NCBI RefSeq assembly: GCF_000719095.1
Contig: NZ_JOEH01000010.1
Span: 228,206 to 292,205, forward strand
DNA from: Streptacidiphilus jeojiense
GTDB lineage: Bacteria; Actinomycetota; Actinomycetes; Streptomycetales; Streptomycetaceae
Length of the DNA stretch: 64,000 nucleotides
Direction of reading: 5' to 3'
Positions within the stretch are counted from its first letter, which is position 1. Every line of letters starts with the position of its first letter. Position numbers and translations under genes: made by a program. The notes under the pieces are model-generated. The model had not been told where the DNA came from. It did no database searches and saw only the letters and a list, made by a program, of their open reading frames with translations. Below, piece after piece: positions 32,889-45,504 of the stretch.

Positions 32889-34268
32889 CTAGCGGCGGTG
32901 GCGGTGCCGGCCGGCCGTTCCCGCCTCGGTCGCACTCGCGGTCGTGGCCATGGCTGCGGCCGTTGTCCGGGCCTGGGCCGGGATCGAGGCCGGCGCCGCC
33001 GCGGGGCGGCCGTTGTGGCTGGCCACCAGCGCGGCGAGGAAGGTGGTCAGCGGCACCGAGGCGATCAGGCCGATGCTGCCGACCAGCGTCCTGACCACCT
33101 CCTCGGCGACGATCTCGCTGGTGGCGACGGTCCAGACACCCCGGTTGGCGATGGTGAACAGCAGCATCAGCGGCAGCGCGGCTCCGGCGTAGGCCATCAC
33201 CAGGGTGTTCACCGTGGAGGCGATGTGGTCGCGGCCGATCCGGATACCGGACCGGTACAGCGCCCGGGCGCCCATGGTCGGGTCGGCCGCGCGCAGCTCC
33301 CAGACCGAGGAGGCCTGAGTGACCGTCACATCGTTGAGCACACCCAGGGATCCGATGATGACGCCGGCCAGCAGCAGCCCGGGGAGCTTGATCCCGGTGA
33401 AGAGGGAGTGGACCAGGGCGGTCTCGTCCGAGGTGTTCCCGGTGAGATGGGTCAGCCCGATGAAGACCTCGCCCAGCACGCCGATCAGGGCCAGCGACAC
33501 CATCGTCCCGATGACCGCGACCGAGGTGCGCGCGGACAGGCCGTGGCACAGGTAGAGCGCCATCAGCATGATCGCGCCGCCGCCGACGACGGCGACCCGC
33601 AGCGGGTCCTCGCCCTTGAGGATGGCCGGCAGCACGAACTGCGAGAGCACGGCGAAGCTGATCCCCAGCGCGACCAGGGCGGCGAGTCCGCGCAGCCGTC
33701 CGACCAGGACCACGGCCAGGGCGAAGATCCCGGCCAGGATCGCCATCGGCATCGAGCGGTCGGCGTCGCCGATGGTGTACTGCAGTGCCGCCGGGGCGGT
33801 CGGGGAGTAGTCCAGGACCACCTTCTCCCCCGCGCTGTAGACGGCGGTCTGGTCCGGGGTGAGCGTCAGCTGGACGGTCCTGCCGGAGTCCTTGCCGCTG
33901 GTGATGGCCACGCTGACCAGCGAGCAGGCGTCCGCGGTCGCGGACGTCGCCGATGCGGTGGACGCGGCTCCCGCGTCGCAGGGCGCCGCCTTGGTCGCGG
34001 TGACCCTGCCGCTCACCGTGGGCTGGTCGAACCCCAGCCCGGTGGACGCGTGCGCGGGCAGCCTGCCCGGCCACATCAGCACCATCCCGGCGACCACGGC
34101 CACCGCGAAGGGGATCAGCACGGCGGCGATGACCGCCCGCAGCCGGCGGGAGGCGGGGGTGGCCGGACCGTGGTCGTGGCTGTGGCCGTGCCCCTGGAAG
34201 GAGGGCCCGTTCACCGAGGCCCCCTTCACGGAGGGGCTGTGCTCGTGCTCGTGCGGGTGGTCGGCCAC
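32889..34268 (-). CDS. YibE/F-family membrane protein
   Basis: 459 aa. A His-rich cytoplasmic N-terminus (ADHPHEHEHSP, GHGHSHDHG) precedes helix one, then an extracytoplasmic domain of about 120 residues with two cysteines. A C-terminal bundle of about six helices carries the YibE/F signature GIKLPGLLLAGVIIGSLGVL with NDVTVTQASSVWEL. The function of the family is unknown; the His-rich tail hints at metal binding. GTG 34268 is selected because GGAAGGG precedes it and the reading upstream is antisense to the riboswitch. Confidence 0.85.
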   Translation of the reverse strand: MADHPHEHEHSPSVKGASVNGPSFQGHGHSHDHGPATPASRRLRAVIAAVLIPFAVAVVAGMVLMWPGRLPAHASTGLGFDQPTVSGRVTATKAAPCDAGAASTASATSATADACSLVSVAITSGKDSGRTVQLTLTPDQTAVYSAGEKVVLDYSPTAPAALQYTIGDADRSMPMAILAGIFALAVVLVGRLRGLAALVALGISFAVLSQFVLPAILKGEDPLRVAVVGGGAIMLMALYLCHGLSARTSVAVIGTMVSLALIGVLGEVFIGLTHLTGNTSDETALVHSLFTGIKLPGLLLAGVIIGSLGVLNDVTVTQASSVWELRAADPTMGARALYRSGIRIGRDHIASTVNTLVMAYAGAALPLMLLFTIANRGVWTVATSEIVAEEVVRTLVGSIGLIASVPLTTFLAALVASHNGRPAAAPASIPAQARTTAAAMATTASATEAGTAGRHRHRR

Positions 34269-34394
34269 GGGAACAGTCCCTTCCGGATGCGCTGCGGCAG
34301 TGCACCGTACCGGAAGCAGGTGAGAGCCGGCAGGACGGAGGCCCCCTGGCGCACAGCGAGTCGCGGTCGCTACGGTGAGCGCGTCTAGATTGCA

Positions 34395-36366
<1,972 letters not shown>

Positions 36367-36376
36367 GGCCGGGACG

Positions 36377-36420
36377 GACGGGAGCCGCCCGGCAGCCTCG
36401 GCTGCCGGGCGGCTCCCGTC
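36377..36420. terminator. Bidirectional terminator between thiC and the secreted protein gene
   Basis: A perfect 21-bp stem (36377-36397 with 36400-36420) with loop TC lies 10 bp after the thiC stop and 15 bp before the convergent gene's stop. Confidence 0.9.
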
Positions 36421-36435
36421 GTCCAGGTGTTCCGG

Positions 36436-38697
36436 TCAGAAGTTGATGGACGCGCCCTCGAAGTCGCCGAGCAGGTCGATCGAGCCGGTGCTGTGATTGG
36501 TGATCACGACCTTGCCGGTCTTCGCGGGCACCAGCGTCAGGTTGGAGACGCTCTGCCCGGCGTTCCAGTTGGCGTTGGAGACGAAGGGCTGTGCCGACCC
36601 GTAGGGGTAGACCGTCAGATAGCCGCTGCCGGTGGTGTCCAGCACGGTGAGGTTCAGTGCGATCGACTTGGTGTCGAGGCCCCCGAAGCCGAGCATGTCG
36701 TTGATGTCGACGGTCAGGGAGGCGCCGGCCGCCAGTGGGGTCGGGCCGGTCGGCACCCCGCTCTGGGCGACGGTGTCGAGGATCCGCTGCGGTGTCGACA
36801 GATCGAAGGTGGAGAGGCCGCCTGGGCTGAAGTAGCCCTGGAGGTCGGCGATCACATGGGTGCTGCCGGAGTAGTTGTAGAAGTCGATCTTTCCGTTGTG
36901 CACCGGGACGATGACCAGGTTGGGGACGGTCTGACCGGCGGAGAAGTTGAGGTTGGAGACGACCGGCCGGGCGATCCCGTCCGGATAGACGGTCAGGTAT
37001 CCGCCGGTGGTCGGTCGGGTGACCGTCACGTTGAGCACGACCGCCGTGGCGTTGGCGGGGACCCCGTTGCTTCCGGTGACCGGGAGGGCGACGGTCCTGC
37101 CGGAGCCGATCGGTGCGGTTCCGGGCACGCCCTTGGCGGCGCGGGTGTCCAGGATGCGGACCGGTCCCGTGGTGTTGTAGCCGTTCGGGGCGGTCTGGGA
37201 GAAGTAGCCCTCCAGGTCGGCCACGATGTGAACGGTGCCCGAACCGGTGTTGGTGAAGGTGACCGTGTCTCTGCCGGCCGGCACCGTCACCATGTTGGCG
37301 ACGTTCTCACCGCGGCTCCAGGTCAGGTTGACCGCCTTGATCTGGTCGATCGGCACCTGGTCCCCCCCACCGTCGTACGGGTGGGTCGGGGTGACCTTGA
37401 GCGTCCCGTTGGTGCTGCCACCGGTCGCCGTCACGTTCAGGGCGACGGCCTCGGCGCCGGCCGGGATCCGGTGGGTGCCGCTGAGGTCGAGGGTGACCGA
37501 CTTGCCGGCGGCCACCGGAGTGGTGGTGCTGACACCGACGGCGGAACGGGTGTCGAGCACCCGCACCGGTGACATCGGGGCGTAGGAGTTGCCGGTGCTC
37601 GTCTCCTCCGCACCGCGGTCGTAGTAGCCCACGCCGGTGCCGGTGTTGGGCACCGAGCGGACGTCCACCCGGGGGTTGCCGAGGATGTCGGTGCTCAGCT
37701 CACCGGGTGCCCCGGCGTCGGCGGAGTCCACGGCGACGGTGTTCTGCGACGAGTCGCCCACCGCACCGGTGTCGCCCAGGACGTCGTGGGAGCCCTGGCC
37801 GCTGGCGGCCGCGAAGGCGGCGGCGCTGGTGTAGGTCTTCGCGCCCCACTGGTACGCCGGGCCGCCGCTCTTGGTGCCGAGGAAGTTGTAGGCCACCTTG
37901 GTCCCGGTCGTGGAACCCGTCGGCACCAGGACCTCGGTGTCCTGCGAGCCGGCCGGGCAGGCCGCGTCACCGGGGCTGCCGAGGGCGGCGGAGTCCACGA
38001 TGTTGTTCTCGACGACACCGTTGGGGGAGGCACCGTCGAACTGGATGCCGCTCTCGCACCAGCTGGTCACCGTGTTGCCGGTCACCACGGTGCCGGGGGA
38101 CTTGGTCACGGAGACGCCCGCGTACTCGATGTTGCGCAGGACGTTGGTCGTCACCACGGTGCCGCTGGAACCGGACACCGCGATCCCGGTGGTGGTCAGG
38201 ACGCTGCGCTCGACGGTGACGTTCTGGGATCCGCCGGTGACCCCGATCGAGTCGTACTGGCCGACGGGGCTGAAGCCGTCGATCACCACGTGCTGGGCGC
38301 CCTTGACCAGGATTCCGTGGAGCGTGGAGGTCGACGGGTCGCTGGCGTCCCCGATCTGCGGCAGCGAGCTGTCCCCGCCGTACTCCCCGGGCAGTCCCTT
38401 GAAGGTGATCGGCGCGGTGGCGGTGCCGGAGCGGGTGATGTCCAGCTCCTGCGGGTACGTCCCGGAGGACACCAGCACGGTCTGGCCGGGCTGGACCGCG
38501 GCCGCGGCGGCGACGACCGTGCAGTAGGGCACGGCCTGGGTACCGGTGCCCTTGTCGCTGCAGTGGGCGCCGGCGGCATTGTTCACGTACAGCGTGCCGG
38601 TGGCGGCGTCCGCGGTGCCGGTGCCGGTGAGCGCGGGCAGAGCGAGGGCGGCGCCGATGAGCAGCGCGGCCGGTGGTGCGATTCGTTTGCGGCGCAT
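36436..38697 (-). CDS. Secreted beta-helix protein with triple C-terminal repeat domain (paralogue A)
   Basis: 753 aa. A signal peptide (MRRKRIAPPAALLIGAALAL, cleavage near AADA-ATG) is followed by TLYVNNAAGAHCSDKGTGTQ and a right-handed parallel beta-helix (about 50-270: GSQNVTVERSVLTTTGIAVS, SPGTVVTGNTVTSWCESGIQ). Three repeats of about 120 residues follow, each with the pattern V-R-(V/I)-LDTR, VVLNVTVT, a short NL segment and VHVIADLEGYFS. This organisation is typical of Streptomyces extracellular proteins of unknown ligand. GGGGGACCCC precedes ATG 38697. The gene follows its paralogue B on the same strand and may be co-transcribed. Confidence 0.85.
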   Translation of the reverse strand: MRRKRIAPPAALLIGAALALPALTGTGTADAATGTLYVNNAAGAHCSDKGTGTQAVPYCTVVAAAAAVQPGQTVLVSSGTYPQELDITRSGTATAPITFKGLPGEYGGDSSLPQIGDASDPSTSTLHGILVKGAQHVVIDGFSPVGQYDSIGVTGGSQNVTVERSVLTTTGIAVSGSSGTVVTTNVLRNIEYAGVSVTKSPGTVVTGNTVTSWCESGIQFDGASPNGVVENNIVDSAALGSPGDAACPAGSQDTEVLVPTGSTTGTKVAYNFLGTKSGGPAYQWGAKTYTSAAAFAAASGQGSHDVLGDTGAVGDSSQNTVAVDSADAGAPGELSTDILGNPRVDVRSVPNTGTGVGYYDRGAEETSTGNSYAPMSPVRVLDTRSAVGVSTTTPVAAGKSVTLDLSGTHRIPAGAEAVALNVTATGGSTNGTLKVTPTHPYDGGGDQVPIDQIKAVNLTWSRGENVANMVTVPAGRDTVTFTNTGSGTVHIVADLEGYFSQTAPNGYNTTGPVRILDTRAAKGVPGTAPIGSGRTVALPVTGSNGVPANATAVVLNVTVTRPTTGGYLTVYPDGIARPVVSNLNFSAGQTVPNLVIVPVHNGKIDFYNYSGSTHVIADLQGYFSPGGLSTFDLSTPQRILDTVAQSGVPTGPTPLAAGASLTVDINDMLGFGGLDTKSIALNLTVLDTTGSGYLTVYPYGSAQPFVSNANWNAGQSVSNLTLVPAKTGKVVITNHSTGSIDLLGDFEGASINF

Positions 38698-38749
38698 GGG
38701 GTCCCCCGGGAGGTCTGGGTGTGCGGAGCAGGGTGGTGACGCGTGGCAG

Positions 38750-38802
38750 CCGACGGGGGCCGCCCCCGCGCCGGTTCGGCGGAGTGGGGCGGCCCCCGTC
38801 GG
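38750..38802 (-). terminator. Nested hairpin between the two secreted-protein genes
   Basis: A 17-bp perfect stem (38750-38766 with 38786-38802) encloses a second stem CGCCG/CGGCG (38769-38773 with 38777-38781). It lies just downstream of paralogue B's stop and upstream of paralogue A's start, so it may partly uncouple their expression. Confidence 0.65.
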
Positions 38803-38810
38803 GGTGAGGG

Positions 38811-41213
38811 TCAGGGGGCGAAGTAGCCCGCGTAGTCACCGATCACATGGACGGTGCCTGCGTAGTTGAAGATGTTGACCTTGCTGCCCGTCCCCACCGG
38901 GACCGTCACCTGGTTGGAGACGGTCTGCCCGGTCACCCAGTTGAGGTTGGACGCCGTGGGCCGGGCCTTGCCGGCCGCGTACATGGTGAGGTACCCGGCG
39001 GAGGTCGGCCGGGTCACCGTCATGTTGAGCACCACCGCGCTCACGGTGTCGCCCTGGTTGATGAACTGGGAGTTGTACGGCAGGACGGAGACCGTCGCGC
39101 CCGCTCCCAGCGGTGTGGTCGTCGACACGCCGAGCGCGGTCCTGGTGTCGAGGAAGTTGTAGCCGTTGGACGGGTGGAAGGTCTGCACCGCGGTCGGACT
39201 GTAGTAGCCCGCCACGTCGGCGACCAGGTGCACGCTGCCGTTGTAGTTGTAGAAGCTGGCCTTCCCGTCGGCGCCGACCGGCACGATCACCTGGTTCGGC
39301 AGCGTCTGACCCGCGCTCAGGTTGAGGTTGGAGACGGTTGGACGGCTCTGCCCGTCGGGGTACACGGACACGTAGGTGGACTTGGTGGGCTGCGTCCCGG
39401 TGACGTTCAGGACGACCGCGGTGGCATTGGCGGGCACGCCGCCGACACCTCTGACGGGCACCGAGATGACACCGCCGGCGGGGACGGGTGTCCTGGTGGA
39501 CACACCCACGGCGCTGCGGGTGTCCAGGATCCGGCTCGGCGGCAGCGCGCTGAAGCCGCTGGTGCCGTCCATGGCGTAGTAGCCGGACAGGTCGGCGACG
39601 ATGGCCACCGTCCCCGAGCTGTGGTTGGTGAAGGAGACGCTGTTCTCGTTGATCGGGAGCGTGACCGAACTGGCGATGACCTGTCCCTTGCTCCAGGTCA
39701 GGGTCGAGAGCGCGGGACCGCCGGGCTGGGCGCCGTCGTAGAGGGAGAACGCCGACAGGTATCCGGCGGCGCTGGTGTTGGCCACGGTGACGTTGAGGAC
39801 GACCGCGAGGTTCTGGACGTCGGTCGGAATGCCGTGCGTGCCCGCCAGCGGCAGGTTCACCGTGGCGCCGGCCGCGACCGGGGTCGTGGTGGCCACGCCG
39901 ACGGCGGCCCGGGTGTCCAGCACGCGCACCGGGGCGACCGGGGTGTACGAGGAGCCGACGCCGCTGAACTCGTCGGCTCCGCGGTCGTAGTAGCCCACCC
40001 CGGTACCGGTGTTGGCCACGGTCCTGACGTCCAGGCGCGGCTGCGCGTAGACACCGTCGAAGTCGGTGGCCGTCTCGCCGGGGGCGTTGGCGTCGGCGGA
40101 GTCGATCACCGGCGACTTGCGGTCGGGGTAGCCGTTGTCCCCGGCGATCAGCGGGTCGGCGACCAGGTCGTGCGAGCCCTGTCCGCTGGCCGACGTGAAG
40201 GCCGCGACGGTCGCGTACCTGGTTCCGGCCCAGGAGTAGGCCGAACCGCCGCTCTTGGGGTCGATGACGTTGTAGGCGACCTTGGTACCGCTGGTCGAAC
40301 CGGATGCGACGGTGATCCCGGTGTCGCTGGAGCCGGCCGGGCAGGCCTGGGCCGGTGCCGTCTCGTACTGCGCGGCCTCGACCACATTGTTCTCGACGGT
40401 CGCTCCGGTGGACGCCCCGGCCAGCACCAAGGCCGGCGCGCAGCCGGACATCAGGGTGTTGCCCGTGACCACGGTTCCGGGCGCGTCCGTGACGGTGATG
40501 GAGTTCTCACCGCCGGTGGGGATCAGGTTGCTGCTGAGCACGGTCCCGGTCGCCCCGGCGGCGACGTCGATACCGCGACGGCCCGCGTCCTGGAACTGGT
40601 TCTGGCTGACGGTGACCCGGGCCGACGTCCCGGCGACCTGGACCTGCGCGGCGTCCGTGCTCAGGCCGCCCATGAAGTTGCGCTGGACGGTGACGTCCGA
40701 GGAGTTCTCCACCCGGACCTCGCCGGCGTCGGCCATGAACAGCAGTCCCTGGACCACGACGTGCTGGGCTCCGCTGATCTTCACCGCGTAGGGGATCGCC
40801 TTGCTGCTGTCCGAGAAGGAGTCGCCCACGAGGGCGTAGGAGCTTCCACCGCTCCCCGGGGCGGCCGGCTGGCCGGCGAAGGTGATCGGTGCGTCCGCCG
40901 TTCCGGACCGGGTGATGTCGACCTCTTCGTTGTAGCCCTGACCGGGCGCGATGCTCACGGTCTGGCCGGGGAGGACGACCCGCGCCGCAGCCGAGATGGT
41001 GCAGTACGGCGCGGCCTGCGTGCCGGTGCCCTGGTCGGTGCAGTGGGCGCCGGTGCTGTTGTCGACATGGAGTACGGTCGCTGCCGCCACGGCGACCGGC
41101 GTCCCGAGGGCCGGGAGGCCCAGCGAGGCGGTGAGTGCGGCTATGGCAAGGCCGACGGATCTGTACGGCGCCAAGAGGGACCCCCGAGATGGACATGGAT
41201 AACGGCCGCACAT
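38811..41213 (-). CDS. Secreted beta-helix protein with triple C-terminal repeat domain (paralogue B)
   Basis: Up to 800 aa, clear paralogue of the gene at 36436-38697. It has a signal peptide (VGLAIAALTASLGLPALG), then TVLHVDNSTGAHCTDQGTGT (compare TLYVNNAAGAHCSDKGTGTQ), a beta-helix (GATVENNVVEAAQYETAPAQ) and three LDTR repeats (VRVLDTRAAVGVATTTPVAA, SRILDTRSAVGVSTRTPVPA, YNFLDTRTALGVSTTTPLGA) each ending in an ADLSGYY-like strand. The start is uncertain: ATG 41213 gives a long n-region, while TTG 41174 has a GGGGG site like the paralogue's and yields a shorter signal peptide. The pair is likely an old tandem duplication of cell-surface or carbohydrate-active proteins. Confidence 0.82.
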   Translation of the reverse strand: MCGRYPCPSRGSLLAPYRSVGLAIAALTASLGLPALGTPVAVAAATVLHVDNSTGAHCTDQGTGTQAAPYCTISAAARVVLPGQTVSIAPGQGYNEEVDITRSGTADAPITFAGQPAAPGSGGSSYALVGDSFSDSSKAIPYAVKISGAQHVVVQGLLFMADAGEVRVENSSDVTVQRNFMGGLSTDAAQVQVAGTSARVTVSQNQFQDAGRRGIDVAAGATGTVLSSNLIPTGGENSITVTDAPGTVVTGNTLMSGCAPALVLAGASTGATVENNVVEAAQYETAPAQACPAGSSDTGITVASGSTSGTKVAYNVIDPKSGGSAYSWAGTRYATVAAFTSASGQGSHDLVADPLIAGDNGYPDRKSPVIDSADANAPGETATDFDGVYAQPRLDVRTVANTGTGVGYYDRGADEFSGVGSSYTPVAPVRVLDTRAAVGVATTTPVAAGATVNLPLAGTHGIPTDVQNLAVVLNVTVANTSAAGYLSAFSLYDGAQPGGPALSTLTWSKGQVIASSVTLPINENSVSFTNHSSGTVAIVADLSGYYAMDGTSGFSALPPSRILDTRSAVGVSTRTPVPAGGVISVPVRGVGGVPANATAVVLNVTGTQPTKSTYVSVYPDGQSRPTVSNLNLSAGQTLPNQVIVPVGADGKASFYNYNGSVHLVADVAGYYSPTAVQTFHPSNGYNFLDTRTALGVSTTTPLGAGATVSVLPYNSQFINQGDTVSAVVLNMTVTRPTSAGYLTMYAAGKARPTASNLNWVTGQTVSNQVTVPVGTGSKVNIFNYAGTVHVIGDYAGYFAP

Positions 41214-41391
41214 TACTCTCCGCTGTGATCTTTCCAGGTGAGAGATTGGTATGAGTGGCGGACGGACGGTTCCGGGGCGAACACTCCGGGTGGGAATTGC
41301 CACAGATCACCCCGGACCTGCGGGAATGGCATGAGTCCGTCGGTATGTCCGGCTCGCCAGCCGCTGCGGACGGAGGGTCGTCGGTTGCCTC

Positions 41392-42674
<1,283 letters not shown>

Positions 42675-42713
42675 CCGGCCGTCGGCCGGGTGGTCGGGTC
42701 CGGTCGGGCGGGC

Positions 42714-43811
42714 TCAGGACTGCTGCTCCTCCTCGGCGTCGGCGTCGTCGGCGTTGGGGAGGAAGCGGTTGCCGGCGGAACCGTGGCCGTTCGCCTCCTG
42801 GGTCCGTGACGGCGGGACGGGCGGCGCCGGGGCGGAGACGGCCGGGTGCGCGGGGTGCTCGAAGGGGTCACGGACCACCTCGAAGGTCGGGCTGCTGTAC
42901 CCGGGGCTGCTGAAGTGGCTCTCGTCGTCGTCCGACTCGAACTCCTCGCCGCGCTGGTTGGTGATCCCCTCGGGTCCCGGGCTGGTGAAGCCCGGGCTGG
43001 TGAAGTGGGTCTCGCCGCCCTCCTCCGGTTCGATCTCCTCGCCGCGCTCGTTGGTGATCCGCTCAGGTCCGGGGCTGGTGAAGCCCGGGCTGGTGAACCC
43101 CAGCCGCGGACGGGTCCGGACCAGGCTGACGCCGGCCGGCCGCGGTCGCGGCGGCCGCGGGGTGGTGCCCAACTGGGCCAGCAGGTAGGGGAGCAGGCCG
43201 CGGTCGCGCAGCGCGCTGTGCCAGGCCTCGCGGGCCTTGGCGAGTTCCGCGTACAGCTCGGGGTTGCGGCCCTGGGGCGGGGACGAGGCGTCGCGGGCGG
43301 CGGTGAGCAGCAGTCCGATGATGTCGGCGGCGATCGCGGCCACGCAGATCACGGCGGCGACCAGGCCGGCGGTGACCAGTGGCTGGCCCAGGCTCTGGCC
43401 GTCCGCGCGCAGGCCGTAGCCGAGCAGGAGCAGCAGCAGCGCGCTGAATCCGGACAGGATCGGCAGCAGCACGGCGACCAGCGGGACCAGTCCGGCCCGC
43501 TCGGCGGCGATCAGCGGGCTCTCGGGCTCCTGCCACTGCGCCGGGTCGTCGCCGCCCAGGCGTTCCCAGTCCGGGACGGGGGCGGTGCGCCGGGCCTGTT
43601 CGCGCAGTTCGACGAAGTAGGAGTACTCGACGGCCGCGGTGCCGGCGACGGTGGCGGAGTCGCGCATGGCCCGGGTGTGCAGCTGTTCGGCGTTGGGTCC
43701 GGTGGGCGCGCGGCGGAGGGCGGAGCGGACCTGTTCGTTGTGGAGGAGCTCCTCCAGGATCCGCTCGTAGTCGAGCTTGTCCTCGGCCTGCAGGTACGGA
43801 GCGCTGTCCAT
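42714..43811 (-). CDS. Two-helix membrane protein with tandem FTSPG repeats
   Basis: 365 aa, unrecognised family. The N-terminal 110 residues are soluble and helical (EDKLDYERILEELLHNEQVR), then two helices (AGLVPLVAVLLPILSGFSAL; PLVTAGLVAAVICVAAIAAD). The C-terminal 130 residues are acidic and contain tandem degenerate repeats of about 30 residues: FTSPGFTSPGPERITNERGE, FTSPGFTSPGPEGITNQRGE and FSSPGYSSPTFEVVRD. The DNA of the repeats is also repeated (42890-43100). It is probably a membrane scaffold with a cytoplasmic or surface tail. ATG 43811 is the natural start (MDSAPYLQAEDKL). Confidence 0.7.
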   Translation of the reverse strand: MDSAPYLQAEDKLDYERILEELLHNEQVRSALRRAPTGPNAEQLHTRAMRDSATVAGTAAVEYSYFVELREQARRTAPVPDWERLGGDDPAQWQEPESPLIAAERAGLVPLVAVLLPILSGFSALLLLLLGYGLRADGQSLGQPLVTAGLVAAVICVAAIAADIIGLLLTAARDASSPPQGRNPELYAELAKAREAWHSALRDRGLLPYLLAQLGTTPRPPRPRPAGVSLVRTRPRLGFTSPGFTSPGPERITNERGEEIEPEEGGETHFTSPGFTSPGPEGITNQRGEEFESDDDESHFSSPGYSSPTFEVVRDPFEHPAHPAVSAPAPPVPPSRTQEANGHGSAGNRFLPNADDADAEEEQQS

Positions 43812-44171
43812 GTTCTACCCAGCCCTCATCTCGTCGGCCCTCTGCATCCTGCCCGCTGGTTCCGGGTTGACGCGGGGTCCGGGGTCGCCCCCGGAGGAGA
43901 TCGGAGCCACCTGTCCCCCGTACGCCCCGTCAGCATCCTGGTCCGGAACGGCGGATCGGAAGCAGCAGGGACTTAGATGGTAGAGGTCGGCGCGGACCGG
44001 TCGACAGTCGGTTTCCGGAATTTCCGGGGCAGTTGGGGCACGTGATGCCATTGGCACGTGCCGCTGGCATTCCGTCGGTTCGTGGGCGAAAAAGCGGTCG
44101 GACTGTACCTGACCAGCGCTCGGCCAGCGCTCGGCCGTCGGGTCCCGACAGCTCCGGTCAGGCGGCTCCGG
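43812..44171. promoter_or_regulatory. Gene-free region with two symmetric motifs
   Basis: 360 bp upstream of the repeat protein and downstream of the phosphatase. It holds CCGGAA-T-TTCCGG (44015-44027, a perfect 13-bp palindrome) and two CACGTG E-box-like palindromes (44039-44044 and 44055-44060) 16 bp apart. Short direct repeats (CAGCGCTCGGC twice, near 44115-44140) lie closer to the phosphatase stop. No gene is credible here. Confidence 0.4.
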
Positions 44172-45371
44172 TCAGGCCAGCGGGAGCCGGGCGATCAGCA
44201 GCCGGCCCTCGCCCTCCATGGTGACCCCGCCGTCCATGGCGATGGCGAGGTCGTCCGCGTACACATGCGGTCCGGTGACCTGCTTGGCGGGGTGTCCGTC
44301 CTCGGACGGGGCGTCGCCGAGCAGGTAGGGGATCGGGCTGTGGCCGTGCACGATGCGCCGGCCGCCGAGCACGTCCAGCAGTTCGTGCGCCGCGGCCGGG
44401 CCGGTGTCGCCGCGGAAGGCGAAGCGCTTGGTCATCCGGCGGAAGCAGTCCCACCACTCGTCGCCGTCGCCGCGGTTGAGCACCTCGTGGATGGCGTCGT
44501 TGACGGCGTCGACCGAGTCGCCGTACTCCAGGTAGGCGGTGGTGTCGGAGTGCAGCAGCAGGTGGCCGTCCTCGACGGCCATCGCCGGGAGCCTGGTGAG
44601 CCAGGCGACGTGGTGGTCCTCCAGCCGGTCCATGTCGGTGGGCTGCCCGCCGTTGAGGCGCCAGGCCGCCAGGAAGGAGGCGGTGCCGGCGCTGGACTGG
44701 ACGGCCTCGTCGCCGAAGCGGTCGGCGCCCAGCAGCAGCAGTTCGTGGTTGCCCATCAGGGCACGGCAGTAGCCGCCCGCGGCGGCGGCCTCGGCGGCCA
44801 GCTGCATCACCAGGTCGATGACGCCGATGCCGTCGGGGCCGCGGTCGGTGAAGTCGCCCAGGAACCAGACCCGGGCGCGGCCGGCCGACCAGTGGCCCTC
44901 GTCGTCGATGAGGCCCTCGGAGTGCAGGCCGTCGAGGAGCTCCTGCAGATAGCCGTGGATGTCGCCGATGACGTAGAGCGGGCCGACCGGGTCCTCGCCC
45001 TCGTAGGGCTCGTGGCTCTCGTGCGGCTGGTGCCCGATCGGTCCGACCAGGGTCGGCGGGTGGCCGTGGCCGTACGGGTCGGGGCGGGCGCCGGGCGCGG
45101 CGGCCAGCGGCGGCCCGAGCTCCAGGGTCGGCGGGTCGTGCGGGGCCGGGGCCGGCGGTGGGGGCGGCGGGGCCATGGCTGCCGGATAACCCGGGCCGGG
45201 GGCCGCCGGGGCGGGTGCGGCGCCCGGGGCGGAGTAGCGCTCCGGTGGCGGGGTGAAGAAGTCGTACGTCGTGGACCCGTCGCCGTGGAAGGGAGCCCCG
45301 TCGGGGCGCTCTGGCGTACGGGGGCCTGGGTCCGGCAGGTCAGGCCGGGCGTAGGGGTCCACCGATGTCAT
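44172..45371 (-). CDS. PPP-family serine/threonine (or bis-nucleotide) phosphatase
   Basis: 399 aa. A Pro/Ala-rich N-terminus (1-130) precedes a calcineurin-like catalytic domain with all PPP motifs: GDIHG, FLGDFTDRG (GDxxDRG), LMGNHE, then the metal-binding His in LLLHSD and IVHGHSP. The family dephosphorylates Ser/Thr-proteins or hydrolyses diadenosine polyphosphates. ATG 45371 (MTSVDPYARPD) is chosen; the site is weak. It lies downstream of lacI on the same strand but separated by a hairpin. Confidence 0.87.
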   Translation of the reverse strand: MTSVDPYARPDLPDPGPRTPERPDGAPFHGDGSTTYDFFTPPPERYSAPGAAPAPAAPGPGYPAAMAPPPPPPAPAPHDPPTLELGPPLAAAPGARPDPYGHGHPPTLVGPIGHQPHESHEPYEGEDPVGPLYVIGDIHGYLQELLDGLHSEGLIDDEGHWSAGRARVWFLGDFTDRGPDGIGVIDLVMQLAAEAAAAGGYCRALMGNHELLLLGADRFGDEAVQSSAGTASFLAAWRLNGGQPTDMDRLEDHHVAWLTRLPAMAVEDGHLLLHSDTTAYLEYGDSVDAVNDAIHEVLNRGDGDEWWDCFRRMTKRFAFRGDTGPAAAHELLDVLGGRRIVHGHSPIPYLLGDAPSEDGHPAKQVTGPHVYADDLAIAMDGGVTMEGEGRLLIARLPLA

Positions 45372-45414
45372 TCGCCCATCATAGGAAGCTGCTCTTCGCG
45401 GTGTACGCACCTGG

Positions 45415-45452
45415 GGCGCATCAATCCCGCGAGGCGGGTGGGACGATGCGCC
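45415..45452 (-). terminator. Nested hairpin after the lacI-type gene
   Basis: The outer stem GGCGCATC/GATGCGCC (45415-45422 with 45445-45452) encloses CCCGC/GCGGG (45426-45430 with 45434-45438). It starts about 52 bp past the LacI-type stop, separating it from the phosphatase gene. Confidence 0.55.
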
Positions 45453-45504
45453 GAAGATGAACGTTTGTCATGGTTTTTCTCGGCGGTGACAGGCGGAAGA
45501 CCTC

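Noticed and set aside
36436..41213. Interpretation as cell-wall hydrolases
   Set aside because: No catalytic motif of amidases, lyases or glycosidases is visible; only fold-level similarity to a beta-helix.
38847..41228. 793-codon plus-strand frame
   Set aside because: Antisense shadow of secreted paralogue B, which has a signal peptide and repeats on the real strand.
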